This document shows positions 1-20,202 of a stretch of 64,000 nt of DNA, one piece after another. Positions within the stretch are counted from its first letter, which is position 1; each line of letters begins with the position of its first letter. The stretch comes from Glandiceps talaboti (taxonomy: Eukaryota; Hemichordata; Enteropneusta; Spengelidae): assembly GCF_964340395.1 (NCBI RefSeq), contig NC_135555.1, positions 16,922,746 to 16,986,745 on the forward strand. The letters are read 5' to 3'. The position numbers and the translations under genes are program-made. Below the pieces are notes generated by a model. That model did no database searches. It was not told the DNA's origin and saw only the letters and a program-made list of their open reading frames with translations.

Positions 1-76
1 GTTCACTCTCCGAATCCGAACTAACGGGATCGTCAATACTGATATCACACACTATTTTCTTTTTCGGCGTGGCCAT
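1..76 (-). CDS. Probable first coding exon of an unidentified minus-strand gene (partial, runs off left edge)
   Basis: Reading the minus strand, an ATG at 76-74 opens a frame that stays open to the window edge. It begins MATPKKKIVCDISIDDP and continues with a Ser/Asp/Glu-rich stretch. The PKKK run could be part of a nuclear localisation signal. The region upstream on the minus strand contains CCAATATGGCGGAC, similar to a YY1-type initiator and typical of a housekeeping promoter. I do not recognise the protein. The call rests on the open frame, the acidic-Ser composition and the promoter-like context. Only 25 codons are visible, so it could be chance. It would be transcribed divergently from the SDR array. 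Confidence 0.45.
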   Translation of the reverse strand, partial: MATPKKKIVCDISIDDPVSSDSESE

Positions 77-99
77 CGCGTTATCTTAGTGGCACAATT

Positions 100-138
100 T
101 CACGAAAACACTGCATCTTCCTTTCCGTCGTCCGCCAT
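100..138 (-). other. Possible upstream ORF of the left-edge gene (12 codons)
   Basis: On the minus strand, an ATG at 138-136 within CCAATATGGCGGAC encodes MADDGKEDAVFS and a TGA at 102-100. It ends 23 bases before the presumed main start at 76. If transcription starts further right, this would be a short upstream ORF. Alternatively the ATGGCGG is just a YY1-like initiator element and transcription starts inside it. Confidence 0.35.
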
Positions 139-244
139 ATTGGGATGGGTTCGTTTGTTTGTAAACTGTCAGGTCACCTCGCTCAACTCTCACATATCAT
201 TGATTTGTGCTGTGAGTCTCGATTTCACTCGTTCCACTCTAGGA

Positions 245-472
245 CACAGGGGCGTGTAATATTTCATAGATTGTTGTTTTCCAGGTCTACAGACTAAATA
301 TAACAACCTTTTGATTAATATATATTCCTACATGTAAAGGGAAGAGACTATTTCTTAGTAATATAGAGATTGATACATTTGTAGCAGCAAGATTCGTACG
401 ATATTTTCCTAAGAAAACGGCATTCTAAGCAATAAGAAAACAACAATCTATGAAATATTACACGCCCCTGTG
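245..472. mobile_element. MITE-like element with terminal inverted repeats of about 37 bp
   Basis: The left end begins CACAGGGGCGTGTAATATTT and the right end is its near-perfect reverse complement, ending AATATTACACGCCCCTGTG. The inverted match extends for about 37 bases on each side, through the GATTGTTGTTTTC and GAAAACAACAATC segments. The interior of about 150 bp is AT-rich and non-coding. No certain target duplication is visible. This is the form of a small non-autonomous DNA transposon. Confidence 0.6.
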
Positions 473-1605
473 CACTAAGATCCAGAAGAAGATTTTCTGG
501 ACCGCACATTTCAAAATGGTAGTACGTGACTTACTTTATATAGTATATTTCTTTTTACATTTTGGCATAACAATGCCAAACTGCTTCCTCGTTTAGATTT
601 TACGGTCGGAAAGAAAACTTAAAATGTAAATGCCTCCTTCGAATAAATCAACCATCTCAAGCCTGATATGGGAACTTTAATGCTGTTGCAAGTGAAATTT
701 TATCACCGTAGTTACATTTTCAAAAGCTGATAACGTTAATCTGTACGTTTCGGCAGATATCCGAGCATACTAAAAAAAAGTGTTTCTTGTGAATGCATTT
801 TTGTTTTGATATACAACGTGGACTTTCGCCCAATGGTTGGAAGATGAGTCTTTTACATTTACTGTTGTTGCAGATTTATGTTCAGCGTTCACAGAATATC
901 ACGTAACCCTATGGTGCAAAACGAATAAAGAAATGGTGTGGTCACATTGAAATGTTTGAATAATTTTAAAGTTTTTTTTGTCACTTTTTGATAAGTTGAT
1001 TCGTTATTTTTTTTTAAATAAATCAAAATAAACAAAAAAAAATCCCGGCCGGCAAAAAACAAGTATAAAATGGATTACAAAAGTTGTTGGTTTTTTGGTG
1101 CTTTCTGGGTATTCACAGATGACATAATGTAAATTGTGCGTATACTAACGAAATGTGCAACATAGCTCACTTGATGAACTTAAACATAGACCCTGCCTAT
1201 ATGCAAATTCAACAGCCAAACGATGTAAACTCTGTACAAGGCTCCGGCCACACATTTTGAATTTTAGTATGCTAAAACTGATGTTAGCTACTCAGGGCGA
1301 TGGTTGTCACATGACGGTACCCTGGGTATACCCGTAAAATCCCACTCTGTCATCGATGGCGTTCAGTCTTTGTTCTTTAAAATCACCCATAATTAAAGAG
1401 GTCAACATGTCTTACCATCATTTCCTGATGAAAATGTTATTTCAAATGTAATAAAGACAAAACAAGACTAAATCTAACAACATAAGCGACGTCCTCTCGC
1501 GCAATTCATCTTGGAACCGGAAAATCGACTATATATAGCATTGCATATGCATACAGATCACTGTACAGTTTGATTTTACCTGTATATAACAAATTCTAGC
1601 TTAAA
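473..1605. other. 5' flank of SDR-1
   Basis: No convincing gene is present. The segment from about 1130 to 1290 is related to the region at 38785-38885 upstream of SDR-4: both contain GTGCGTATACTA and CAAATTCAACAGCCAAAC. The last 80 bases before the SDR-1 start match the proximal upstream sequence of the other copies. They include TATATATAG (1529-1537) and TGTATATAACAAATTCTAG (1581-1599). Either AT-rich motif could act as a TATA box, but the second lies only about 20 bases before the ATG. Confidence 0.5.
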
Positions 1606-2299
1606 ATGTCCCTCTCAAGATGCATTACGTCAAGAAGAGATCTAAGAAATCTGTACTTTGCAGTGAGAGGATTATCAAGTTCAACGGTAAGCTAACACAA
1701 GTTTACGAGAATTACCCTTGTGTAGGGCCTAGGCTTGAACAAGAATTGAATGTTTGACTCTGGTTTGATTAGAGGTCAGACACCCGGGGTCAGACAACTA
1801 CAGAACATTGCTATAGTGGTCTAAAACTACAGCAATGGTAGCTGCATTTTAGCCTAGGGTAATTGTAGACGTCAGATTTGCCATTTCATTATTTCTTTGG
1901 TCAAAGTCAACAAACCTCAGGTTATTGAATATTTGAGTTATCTGAATTGATTTACAAGTTTAAGCCTATTAGGGCATATTGTTCCAAATTCCTCACATTC
2001 CATTTTGATGCACATGTTTTTGAACTCTTTTGAAGGCAAGAGAGTAGTTTTATGGCTCCGCTAGATTCATATACTAAGCAGAAATGTGAGCAATTTGGAA
2101 CAATGCCCTAATACGCTGTACTTATTATTTTTCCCTGACTGTAAACACAAACGCATTATTAAAAACTAAATTAGTAAGCATTTTACGTGATTGCTTCCAC
2201 AGGAGAGGGACAAAGAGATTATTTTTGTCATTTTGTCCTATAGTGAAGTAGTCTGCTTGTTTGCAAAATATCTTACGAAGTTTTGACGGTATGGGGTTT

Positions 2300-2317
2300 T
2301 GTCTGTCTCTGTCTGTC

Positions 2318-2366
<49 letters not shown>

Positions 2367-2374
2367 GTGTGTGT
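2300..2374. repeat. TCTG microsatellite in intron 1 of SDR-1
   Basis: A run of TCTG units ends in a short TG run, directly 5' of the LINE fragment. Open frames across it are low-complexity artefacts. Confidence 0.9.
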
Positions 2375-2384
2375 GTGGAAATTG

Positions 2385-3440
2385 GAAGTTCAATCAGATT
2401 AATGTTCTTCGACTTTTCAAGTTCTTTTAACACTATACAGCCACATCTTATTGTTCATAAACTTTTAGCAATGAACTTGTCACCTTCAACTGTACATTGG
2501 ATTTTTAATTATCTTACTAATATACCACAGATGGTGTCTTTAAATGGTAAAAAAAAGTCTGAATTAGCGTATACTAATGCAGGTGTGCCCCAGGGCACTG
2601 TTTTAGCACCCTTCCGTTTCACACTGTATACAGCCAACTGCCGGAATTCTGACATCGCGTGTCCATTGGTCAAATTTGCAGATGATACAGCAATGGTTGG
2701 GAAGATCAGCAATGATGATGATTCGATTTATTTAAATGAGATTGTGAGATTTACTGACTGGTGTGATGATAAGTATCTGTATCTTAATGTTTTAAAGACC
2801 AAAGGATTTTAGAAAAGTTCAGTGTGACCCAGCACCTGTCCATACCAAAGACTCAATAGTAGACAGAGTGAACGAATATAAATACCTGGGTATCAAGCTT
2901 GATAGTAAACTAAAATGGGTTGAGAATACCAACTTCATTATTAAGAAAGCTAACACTCGTCTGTACTGCCTAAGGAAACTAAGATCATTTGGTGTTAGTC
3001 ACGATCTTTTTTTAATGCAGTTCAGTCTTTGCAGTGCTCTCACCTTTGGTATTGTTTGTTGGGGAGGTAATCTGTCCCGTCATGAGATGGGAAGACTAAA
3101 CAAGATTATCAAAACGGGTAGCCAAATTATCGGTAAACAAAGTGAAAGTATAGATTATATCTATAACAAACGCATAATGTCAAAGGCTTATAGTGTTCTG
3201 AAAGACCCTTCCCATCTACTATGCAGAATTCTACGACCGTCGTATTTCAAGGAGTGGTAGATACCGTACTCCAGCAGTTAAGACTAATCGTTTAAAATCG
3301 TCTTTCGTCCCATTCGCTATCTCAGTTCTTAACAGCAATCATTGTCGTTCTTTTTAGTACTGTGCTGTTGATTTTAGTATGTTGTGTAATATATGTAATA
3401 CTATCTTTTGTATTGCTTTTATTTTTGTTTGACCTGCAAG
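2385..3440 (+). mobile_element. 5'-truncated CR1/Rex1-like LINE, reverse transcriptase fragment
   Basis: The frame at about 2385-2811 encodes the middle of a non-LTR reverse transcriptase: the catalytic-strand region MFFDFSSSFNTIQ, the GVPQGTVLAP motif and the FADDT box. A second frame at 2868-3260 carries the downstream part (EYKYLGIKLDSKLKW, then a Cys/Trp-containing thumb region). The two frames are separated by a frameshift and stops near 2812-2867. The endonuclease domain is absent, as expected for a 5'-truncated LINE. The motifs fit the CR1 clade (Rex1/Babar-like). It lies in intron 1 of SDR-1, is not seen in intron 1 of the other copies, and is a dead insertion. About 180 bp of presumed 3' UTR follow. 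Confidence 0.85.
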
Positions 3441-3488
3441 AACTGTCGTTTTAATTTCCCCTGGTGGGATGCATAAAGTAATCCTGAT

Positions 3489-3670
<182 letters not shown>

Positions 3671-4806
3671 TTACCCATATCTAGATGACTGTTTTATGTG
3701 CAACTGTCATTTATTTACAGAACCATCCTGATGTATCTCGTATACATCATGGTAAAGTTGCCCTGGTAACTGGATCTAGTGACGCAGGTGGCCTTGGAAT
3801 AGCTATTGCCCGAAGTCTTGCACGGAGAGGGTGTTCTCTTATACTAACTGGCAGCCGACAACCTGAACATGGAAATAAATTAAAGACGGAGCTTAAAGCG
3901 TATGTTAATGTGGTTCTACTATAGCTAATTGATGGTACAGCTGCATTGTGAATAATTGTTTTTTTCTTTTAATGGTGTAGCGTTTATTGAATAATGCTAT
4001 CTTTAGTGGTGATAAGAAAATAAGTATACCTGTATTTTTACACGGTTATCGCGAAAGTTAAACTTAAAGAAATTCAATTAGAAGATCCTGCTTGCCTATG
4101 TATCAATTTTACCTTGTTGTCATAATTATATCATTTCTATTACACCAGTATGTAACCACCGTACAATATTTAATAATCTCGTTCCAATCTTGGAAACTTG
4201 TTTGTTCGAACTTGTTTGAAAATTAGACAATACAGTCGGAACCTAACTCTAGCCATAATGGCGCCACATTATATACTGGTCAATAGAAATGACCCCTGCC
4301 AATCAAGAGCTATACCCAGAGAGCGTCTATTCCCTCCGACAACAACCTAGTACTTTTACATTATGGACAATATTTCAAGAAACAAAATTACGACATATTT
4401 TCAAGTTTGACAGTAGCGATAAACCATTTAGTTTCTCTTATATTCTGAAATCTGTTTTACATACGTGCGTAGATATTCCACTGATGGAGTCGAACTACTA
4501 TTCTAAAATGCATGGCTACTAATACACAATTATAAAGATGTAAACTACACCATGACAATTCAATGCTCCTTGTTACAAAACACGCAATCATATACAACAA
4601 CTAATCCACGTATTCCACGTATTTCATTATTATTATTATTTTCATTTCCGTATATGTATTCACATAGCATGGGGACGGGTAATCAACATCAGTTCAATCT
4701 TTGGACTCACTGGATATGCTACATGTGCTGCCTTTACGGTAACTAGGCATGGAACGAATGGTCTCACAAAGGTTCGTCCAATGTGTTGTCCGATACAGGT
4801 GATGTT

Positions 4807-5046
<240 letters not shown>

Positions 5047-5465
5047 CCGACCGTACCGTTTACAAATCAATAATCACTACAATTAGTGATACTAGTCAGT
5101 TAACCAGTCTCTGGTGGTTAGACACTGAGATCTATATGAATATTGTATAGTCTTACAGAGGAGTCTATTATTTATAATTATATTGCGTGTTTTATTAACA
5201 GGTAGTTGCATTGGAAACCCTTGGTTCTGGAGTGACATGTAATGCCATTTGTCCATCTCTTGTAAAAACAACCCGTGAGGTGTCTTATATTATGATCTCA
5301 ACGTTTTGAAATAACTTAAGCTCACTTGGAATATGTTCGAACAATTAATAAATGTGTTACTCAATTTCTTTTTGCTTTCTGTTATTTCCAACCAACATTA
5401 CAATTTGATATTTCAATAATTATAGTCAAACAATCACGTGCATACGTATCACCACGCATGCCAGA

Positions 5466-5466
5466 G

Positions 5467-5498
<32 letters not shown>

Positions 5499-5591
5499 TG
5501 TATGTACTAAAGTATGTATGTATGTATGTATGTATGTATGTATGTATGTATGTATGTATGTATGTATGTATGTATCATGTATGTATGTATG

Positions 5592-5623
<32 letters not shown>

Positions 5624-5833
5624 TGTATCATGTATGTATGTATGTACAAGCTGTATGTATGTATGTATGTATGTATGTATGTATGTATGTATGTATGTAT
5701 GTATGTATGTATGTATGTATGTACTAAAGTATGTACTAATGTGTGTGTGTGGGGGGGTATGGCTGGATTGATGGAAGTATGGCGGTAGGCAAGCAGGCAG
5801 GCAGGTGATACATGTATGTATGTATGTATGTAT
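5466..5833. repeat. ATGT microsatellite in intron 6 of SDR-1
   Basis: Long ATGT runs with a few interruptions end about 30 bases before the exon 7 acceptor at 5865. The same intron holds ATGT tracts in all five copies. The frames made of Met-Tyr-Val-Cys repeats are artefacts. Confidence 0.95.
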
Positions 5834-7061
5834 TTATGTACCTTTATTTGTCTATATGTTTACAGTGGTGGAAAACAAAATCAGCCTGAGAGAGTTTGCC
5901 ATTAAGACGGGAATCCCCAAAGAAGAGGGAGAAGTAAGTCTGGCGAATTACTTTCATTTTAAATGGGGGTTAACACACCATTTGTGATATGAAGCCCTTT
6001 ATGACTAAATATGGCAGAGTATATGCCCACGATTAGCATTATATATCATGTAATTAAATAATTACACATAGCAAATATCAATAGATTTGTAATATTTTTT
6101 ATAATGAGAAATATGACTACTCCAATATTCAACATTTTGACATTACAATTTCGTTGCTATTTAAATTGAGCATACTTGTTACTTTCGGGAAAATATTATT
6201 TTAACAACAGACGTACATGATGTCAAATACCGATATGAAACCTCAATTTGAAAGGTTATTGTCTACGAATCACAATGATGTAATATCTCAATCAATACAA
6301 AATATAAAAGGTAAATTTGCATATTTCTATAAATCACTTGAGTAAGGTTTAAGCGTATAAAAAAAATTAATTTACCATTCGTGTGGTTTTTAATTATCAT
6401 TTCCCTTTTCTCCTCCTGTAAAGAAACAATTTCTTGAGGAGTTTAACCCATCCGGCAAATACATAGAAAACGATCACGTGAGTACGAGTGTAACGTTGCC
6501 TTTGTATACAGGGTATCGTCAATCTAACATTACTTCGAATCCACCACTTACAATAGTCATGCTGTCTTGTGTAATATTGTGCACTATCATACCAGAATGA
6601 TACCGTTCTTTATAAGACGGGTTTAAAATGTCAAGTTCGTTTTTATAAGGTTTAAATAATGAATATCTCTTGTAAGGGTATATACATGTATCTTGACGCT
6701 GTTGGAAAATACTTTTCAAATTTTCTGTATAAAGAGCCACTCTGAACTTTATCTTATATTTTCTATTCTTTCACTTTCAATAACCCTGCAACTCACTTGT
6801 TCTTACAATTTCTGTCTTCAAGACTTATATTCTACCAATAACCCAGGAATATCCAACCAACCCACTTCAACATCTCATGTTGAAATAAACGAGTGAAGAC
6901 ATTAAAGATGTTTTGATATTTTACACTTTAAGGTTCTATGACTCTATCTATCTATCTCCTCTCCACAGATCGGCGAATTAGCAGCATTTCTGTGTTCTCC
7001 TGCTGCAGACCAGATAACTGGTACAACTATACCTGTCGATGGAGGGTTTGGTGCTAAATAA

Positions 7062-9500
7062 GCGAAACACCATTTCATATATTTACAAGTCAGAACCCAT
7101 AGGAAACAACCAATGTTACACCTTTTATAGCGAAATGTTTCCTATACTTCCAATGACAGGGACAGAGATTTTATTTTGTCTCATCAAAACTGGAGACTGT
7201 ATAGGTACTGATCGCGTATCTCATTCACAAAATTTCGAAGATTTATTTCATATTGTTCATTTCAAATTTTGGTTGCATTGACGTGTATAAAGTTGGTCTC
7301 AGGTTCAGAATCAAATTCACACTGCAGGACAATATAATACTGTTCTGATATCGAGCCTCAGATTCAGCCTTATATACGGAAAATAACGATGACACACAAC
7401 GAAAGCTGTCATACAAGAAATAATACCATACGGACTACAGGAAACGTCTTAACACACACACCGCCATAAAATATTACTTCTACAGAATGACTTTTAAATA
7501 AGACTAAACTCTTTTTAAACAGCTGCAATACAGATATATCATTGGCTACCAACATACTTACATCAGCTGTACTTTGACCTCTCACAAATGTCTCGGTGAC
7601 AAACTTTATCTATGATTTTCAGATAAGTTTTCCGTACAAGCTGAGACACCCCCTCTCCCGTCAAATGAGTGTGTAGGTGGAACACTCCATGTAGCCCAGA
7701 CATTATTATTTCTTGCTTGACTGCTTTTATTTGGTGTCATCGTGATTTTTCGAATGTAAGACTATATGAGGCCGAATCTAAGACTATTTGATTCTGAGAC
7801 CAACTTTACTGTTCTACTTGTGCATTGATATATTTTGCTATTGTGGTATTTTGGTAGATGTAGTTACTTCTAGCTAATACTATACGTGACAGCCTTTTAC
7901 GTTGATATGTTTTGCTATCATAGTATTTTGTTAGAGGTATTTACCTTTAGCTAATATTATACGTGATAACCTTTTGTTTGTCCGAATAGATCAGTTCTCA
8001 AGTGATTTCATTATTGTATCACAACGTATTCCTTCATTTATATATTCTGCTACATTCAATAAATGTTTACAACAACATGGGTAGTGCCAAACTTGCAATG
8101 ATAGTTTCCTTTGTTGTCTGTTTGTTATTGCCTAATTTAGTATAACATCAGTGGATATGATGAATACATGATATACCAGCATGAGTCTGTATCGTGTAAA
8201 ATAGACAAGAAAAGAAGCCAATGAGAACAAGGAAAGGACGAGGAACACATATGAAATGTTCATAACATTGAGGAGGCAGTCACTTTTGACGATAAAATTC
8301 AAAATAGAAGCTAATGTTGTAAATTCGTCTCGTTTGTTCGACAAATACGTTCAAGTAAAATAAAGCTATATGTGGTTCAGATTACTAGAGTCTACATAGT
8401 TTTTGCCCACCGACCATACACTTCTCTTTTGGCCAATACATACAATTTAATGCCTTTGAAGAAGAAATCGTGTGCAAAGTGCATCGATAGGTGCATCCTA
8501 GTGTTCTAGATATCCATCGTGTCAGACACACAGACAGACATACAGACAGACGCACAAATAGACAGACATACATATATAATCGCATTCCCAAAATATGCAA
8601 CATGCAGAAAAGCTTGATGTTTTTAGGCAGGGTAGTCTTGCCTCCTTTCACCTTTTCTCTTACGGTTTTGATTAGTTTGGTCTTCTCCATATTGTAAAAT
8701 GGCGATCGGAGACAGACTACCTCTGCCATGCTGCAATCCAGTACCCATACACATCCTAAGGGTGCCGGTGGGTTACTAAGTACTTTGGGTGATGAGAATT
8801 TTACCCCCCCCCCCTCCCCCACTACCACTTTGCGGAAAAGATTGACAATTTAGGATTTCCTGGGACACTTGAGAAAAGATAAACATAATTATAAGATGTT
8901 AGAAGACGATATACCACGTGTTTACAAATCAGAGAACGTACGTCACTGTCCTGATAAGATACACCAAACTACCTATTATGTTTAATTTTGCCTTTATTTC
9001 AACCGAAATATAAATATGTCTTTTGTCACACTTTTAAAAGAATTACTAAATTTGCTACCACACATAGGCGGTCTTCTTTTGGGAAAAAGCTGGCCAGTTA
9101 AACATCTTTTTTATCAAATGGGATCCCATTTTCTTACCGCGGTGAAAGGTGCGATGCGCAGATAACACGAAGAGAGTTATTGTTTGTGTGATGAGTTATT
9201 CAGATACATTAGAATTAAATCTGAGTAAAAAAATATTAAAATTTACAAAAAGAGGAATGATTGTAGAAAAAAAAGTGTAGGATGATTTAATGTCTTACAT
9301 ATCAAAAAGTTATTTGGGGTGTTAGAAAAATTTCATGAAATACTCAAGAATTTATGAAAGGTTTGTAAAGTTATCTGATAATAAGAATAGGTCGAATTTC
9401 AGTCTAAATGATACAATCACAGAAATGTTTGTTAATTTATTAATTTACCTTGCATCGATGACAATGTCATTTTTAGATGGACTATCAGTTCCGACGGCAC
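7062..9500. other. 3' flank of SDR-1 and start of the SDR-1/SDR-2 spacer
   Basis: This stretch is homologous to the downstream flank of the other copies. It includes a shared block with the motif GATATCGAGCC near 7350, a DR1-like remnant near 7571 (GTACTTTGACCT), and AATAAATG near 8059, a possible polyadenylation signal. A degenerate GACA stretch lies at 8523-8570. No separate gene is supported. A Pro-rich frame near 8640-8760 has a counterpart near 48455 but is interrupted here. Confidence 0.5.
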
Positions 9501-9515
9501 CATTATTAAATACAT

Positions 9516-9516
<1 letters not shown>

Positions 9517-9601
<85 letters not shown>

Positions 9602-9612
9602 GAGTGTGTGTG

Positions 9613-9652
<40 letters not shown>
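9517..9652. repeat. GA then TCTG microsatellites in the spacer
   Basis: A pure GA run (9517-9598) is followed by TG and TCTG units. The same order, GA followed by conserved single-copy sequence starting GGTTGCAAAACCTGCT, occurs before SDR-5 (48595-48832). A GA tract also lies upstream of SDR-4 (38312-38412). Confidence 0.95.
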
Positions 9653-9654
9653 AC

Positions 9655-9830
9655 GCCCGGTTGCAAAACCTGCTCTAAACAAAGAATTCGTTTGTTTGCC
9701 TGAAGTTATAATCTTCCATTATTCTATTTGTGACGTCATTAATAATTATTCTTGATTTTCGCGCTTTATGTCGCTTCGCGGATTATGGCGGCGTCTGTGG
9801 CGCGTATATAGATAATCATTCTCGCAAACC
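9655..9830 (+). promoter_or_regulatory. CpG-bearing CRE/YY1-like module upstream of SDR-2
   Basis: The module contains a perfect TGACGTCA (9731-9738), then a CpG-rich stretch with GCGCTTTATGTCGCTTCGCG and GGATTATGGCGGCGTCTG, which resembles a YY1 site. It is conserved upstream of SDR-4 and SDR-5, and an inverted copy lies inside intron 5 of SDR-3. It is unusually CpG-dense for this AT-rich window. A promoter or distal 5' exon role is inference; it lies about 1.9 kb from the SDR-2 start. Confidence 0.4.
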
Positions 9831-10822
9831 AGAATTCTGGAAAATGCAAGACTATGTCATGTACACGAATTTTGGTAAAAACTACCCATACCCTTGCCAA
9901 TAACTATCAAAAATACAGAAATAAACTTTAAATCACTAAATTCAACCTACTGTCTACTCTGTCATTTATTTGTTGTCTAAAGTTGACTTGAGCCCCAACA
10001 ACAGTAAGTCATGTAGACGGGCACAGTCCTCATTCAGATGTATTCATTTATTTGTGATGTTTTCTTATCGGTTTGCCAATAAATAAACAAAAGAAATCTG
10101 TGAATGAGATGAAAACGATATTTCGCAATCATGCGAGCTTCGGCAGTCTCGCGAGATTTCAGTTTTATTCAAATGAAGTCATCGGTGATAATTAACTTAA
10201 AACTAAGCGAAATTCTAACTTATCGTATACATTACTATGCTCTCATTAATCTATTCTGTGACAAAACCATGAGATTGTTTTTACACTCGACTGTTCACAA
10301 TGCCTAGTTTTCGCCTGTCAATCTATAAGAGCCAGGGTTAAAACTATTGGTCTGATAACTCAATTTTATAAGTGAATTAAAAATACTTTCAGACAAGAAA
10401 ACGAAATTGCCTAAATAGTAAATGCTCAAATATTGATACGTGACATTTCACCCTCCGCTCCATCAGGCGTGAAAGAAATTGTGTGGTTCCGATTACATTC
10501 AAGTTTAAAATAGGTGGAGTAGGTAGATGTTTTATTTTTATTTTTTTTCAGGTTTTCCATTGTTTTCGAAATGGTCTCTGTGTTGTTTATTTCTTCCTAT
10601 CAGATGTACAGCCATTACATATTGGAAGAATAGTTTTATATTATCTTTTTAAGTTGATGTCAGTTTCCCCATCCACTATTTTCGCGATCTTAGTATTATT
10701 ATTTTTTCTAAAAGTTTAGGTTCGGCGTGAAAAACGGGTAACCTGAACCAAACAACTTTTTTATTTGGCCTCAGGAGAAATTACCTCCGACAAATATACA
10801 TACACACATATACGCATGCACG

Positions 10823-10861
10823 CATACATACATACATACATACATACATACATACATACAT

Positions 10862-10893
<32 letters not shown>

Positions 10894-11147
10894 TATACAT
10901 ACATACATACATACATACATACATACATACATACATACATAGAAATGCATAAGGAACTTGTGCGACGGTCCGAATAAATAGATGTAATCCGACGTTTCGA
11001 ATAAAAATTCTTTTTCAAGGTATTAAAAGGCAAGACATAATAGGTAAACACCTGATTATATCTGAATGTTATAGAATAGAACGACCAACATACATACATA
11101 CATACATACATACATACATACATACATACATACATACATACATACAT
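10823..11147. repeat. CATA microsatellites upstream of SDR-2
   Basis: Two CATA tracts (10823-10940 and 11088-11147, the first with a CA interruption) flank a unique stretch of about 150 bp. Equivalent CATA tracts lie upstream of SDR-4 (39581-39764) and SDR-5 (50530-51094). Confidence 0.95.
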
Positions 11148-11329
11148 CCTTATACACATACATATTTCTCTTATCAATATCAATAATTGCACAATTTTAA
11201 AAAGTTACTCTTTGTGACCTCGTCTGTTAGACCATATTCTATGCTACCCATCATCTCAGTGGATCACCATAGAATTACGTATGTATATAGGGCACTGGAC
11301 AGTCTGATTTTATTTGTATATAACAAATT

Positions 11330-11699
11330 TGTTAAATTCAGAAGATTGGTCCGAACGTGGAAAAATCTCGCCGAACGAAGCCGAAGATGACGTGTTTTAA
11401 TAAATATTCATGAGAGGTTACGGTCTCTACACTAACGATCTCGCCGCGATAGTGCATGAGTTGTGACACCGCGGGAATTTTAAAAGATTTGTGAAGTAAA
11501 TAAGATTTGTTTTTGTCGGGAATGACAATTCTTGTGTATATTTTGGTAAATGATCAGGAACATTCCCCCTCTTTGACTGTGCTGGGCATGCTGACAAACA
11601 GACAATTTGACATATGCAAATAAAAAGTTCAAAGTCTCAATCATTTCATGCTGTGTCGGATTACGTCGGAAATAGTTGAGGCATTCTTCCCCGTGTACC
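11330..11699. other. Insertion of about 370 bp in the proximal 5' flank of SDR-2
   Basis: In SDR-1 and SDR-4 the motif AACAAATTCTAG is followed within about 20 bases by the start codon. In SDR-2 the flank breaks after AACAAATT at 11329 and resumes as TTAAGATTTGC at 11700. The inserted 370 bp have no clear terminal repeats or coding frame. The insertion moves the conserved upstream AT-rich box about 400 bp from the SDR-2 start. Confidence 0.6.
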
Positions 11700-11715
11700 T
11701 TAAGATTTGCTTAGA

Positions 11716-20202
<8,487 letters not shown>

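Noticed and set aside
5326-5788. Met-Tyr-Val-Cys and Tyr-Ile-His-Thr repeat frames (also 18043-18273, 39553-39868, 44406-44681, 50496-51188)
   Set aside because: Translations of ATGT/CATA microsatellites in introns and spacers.
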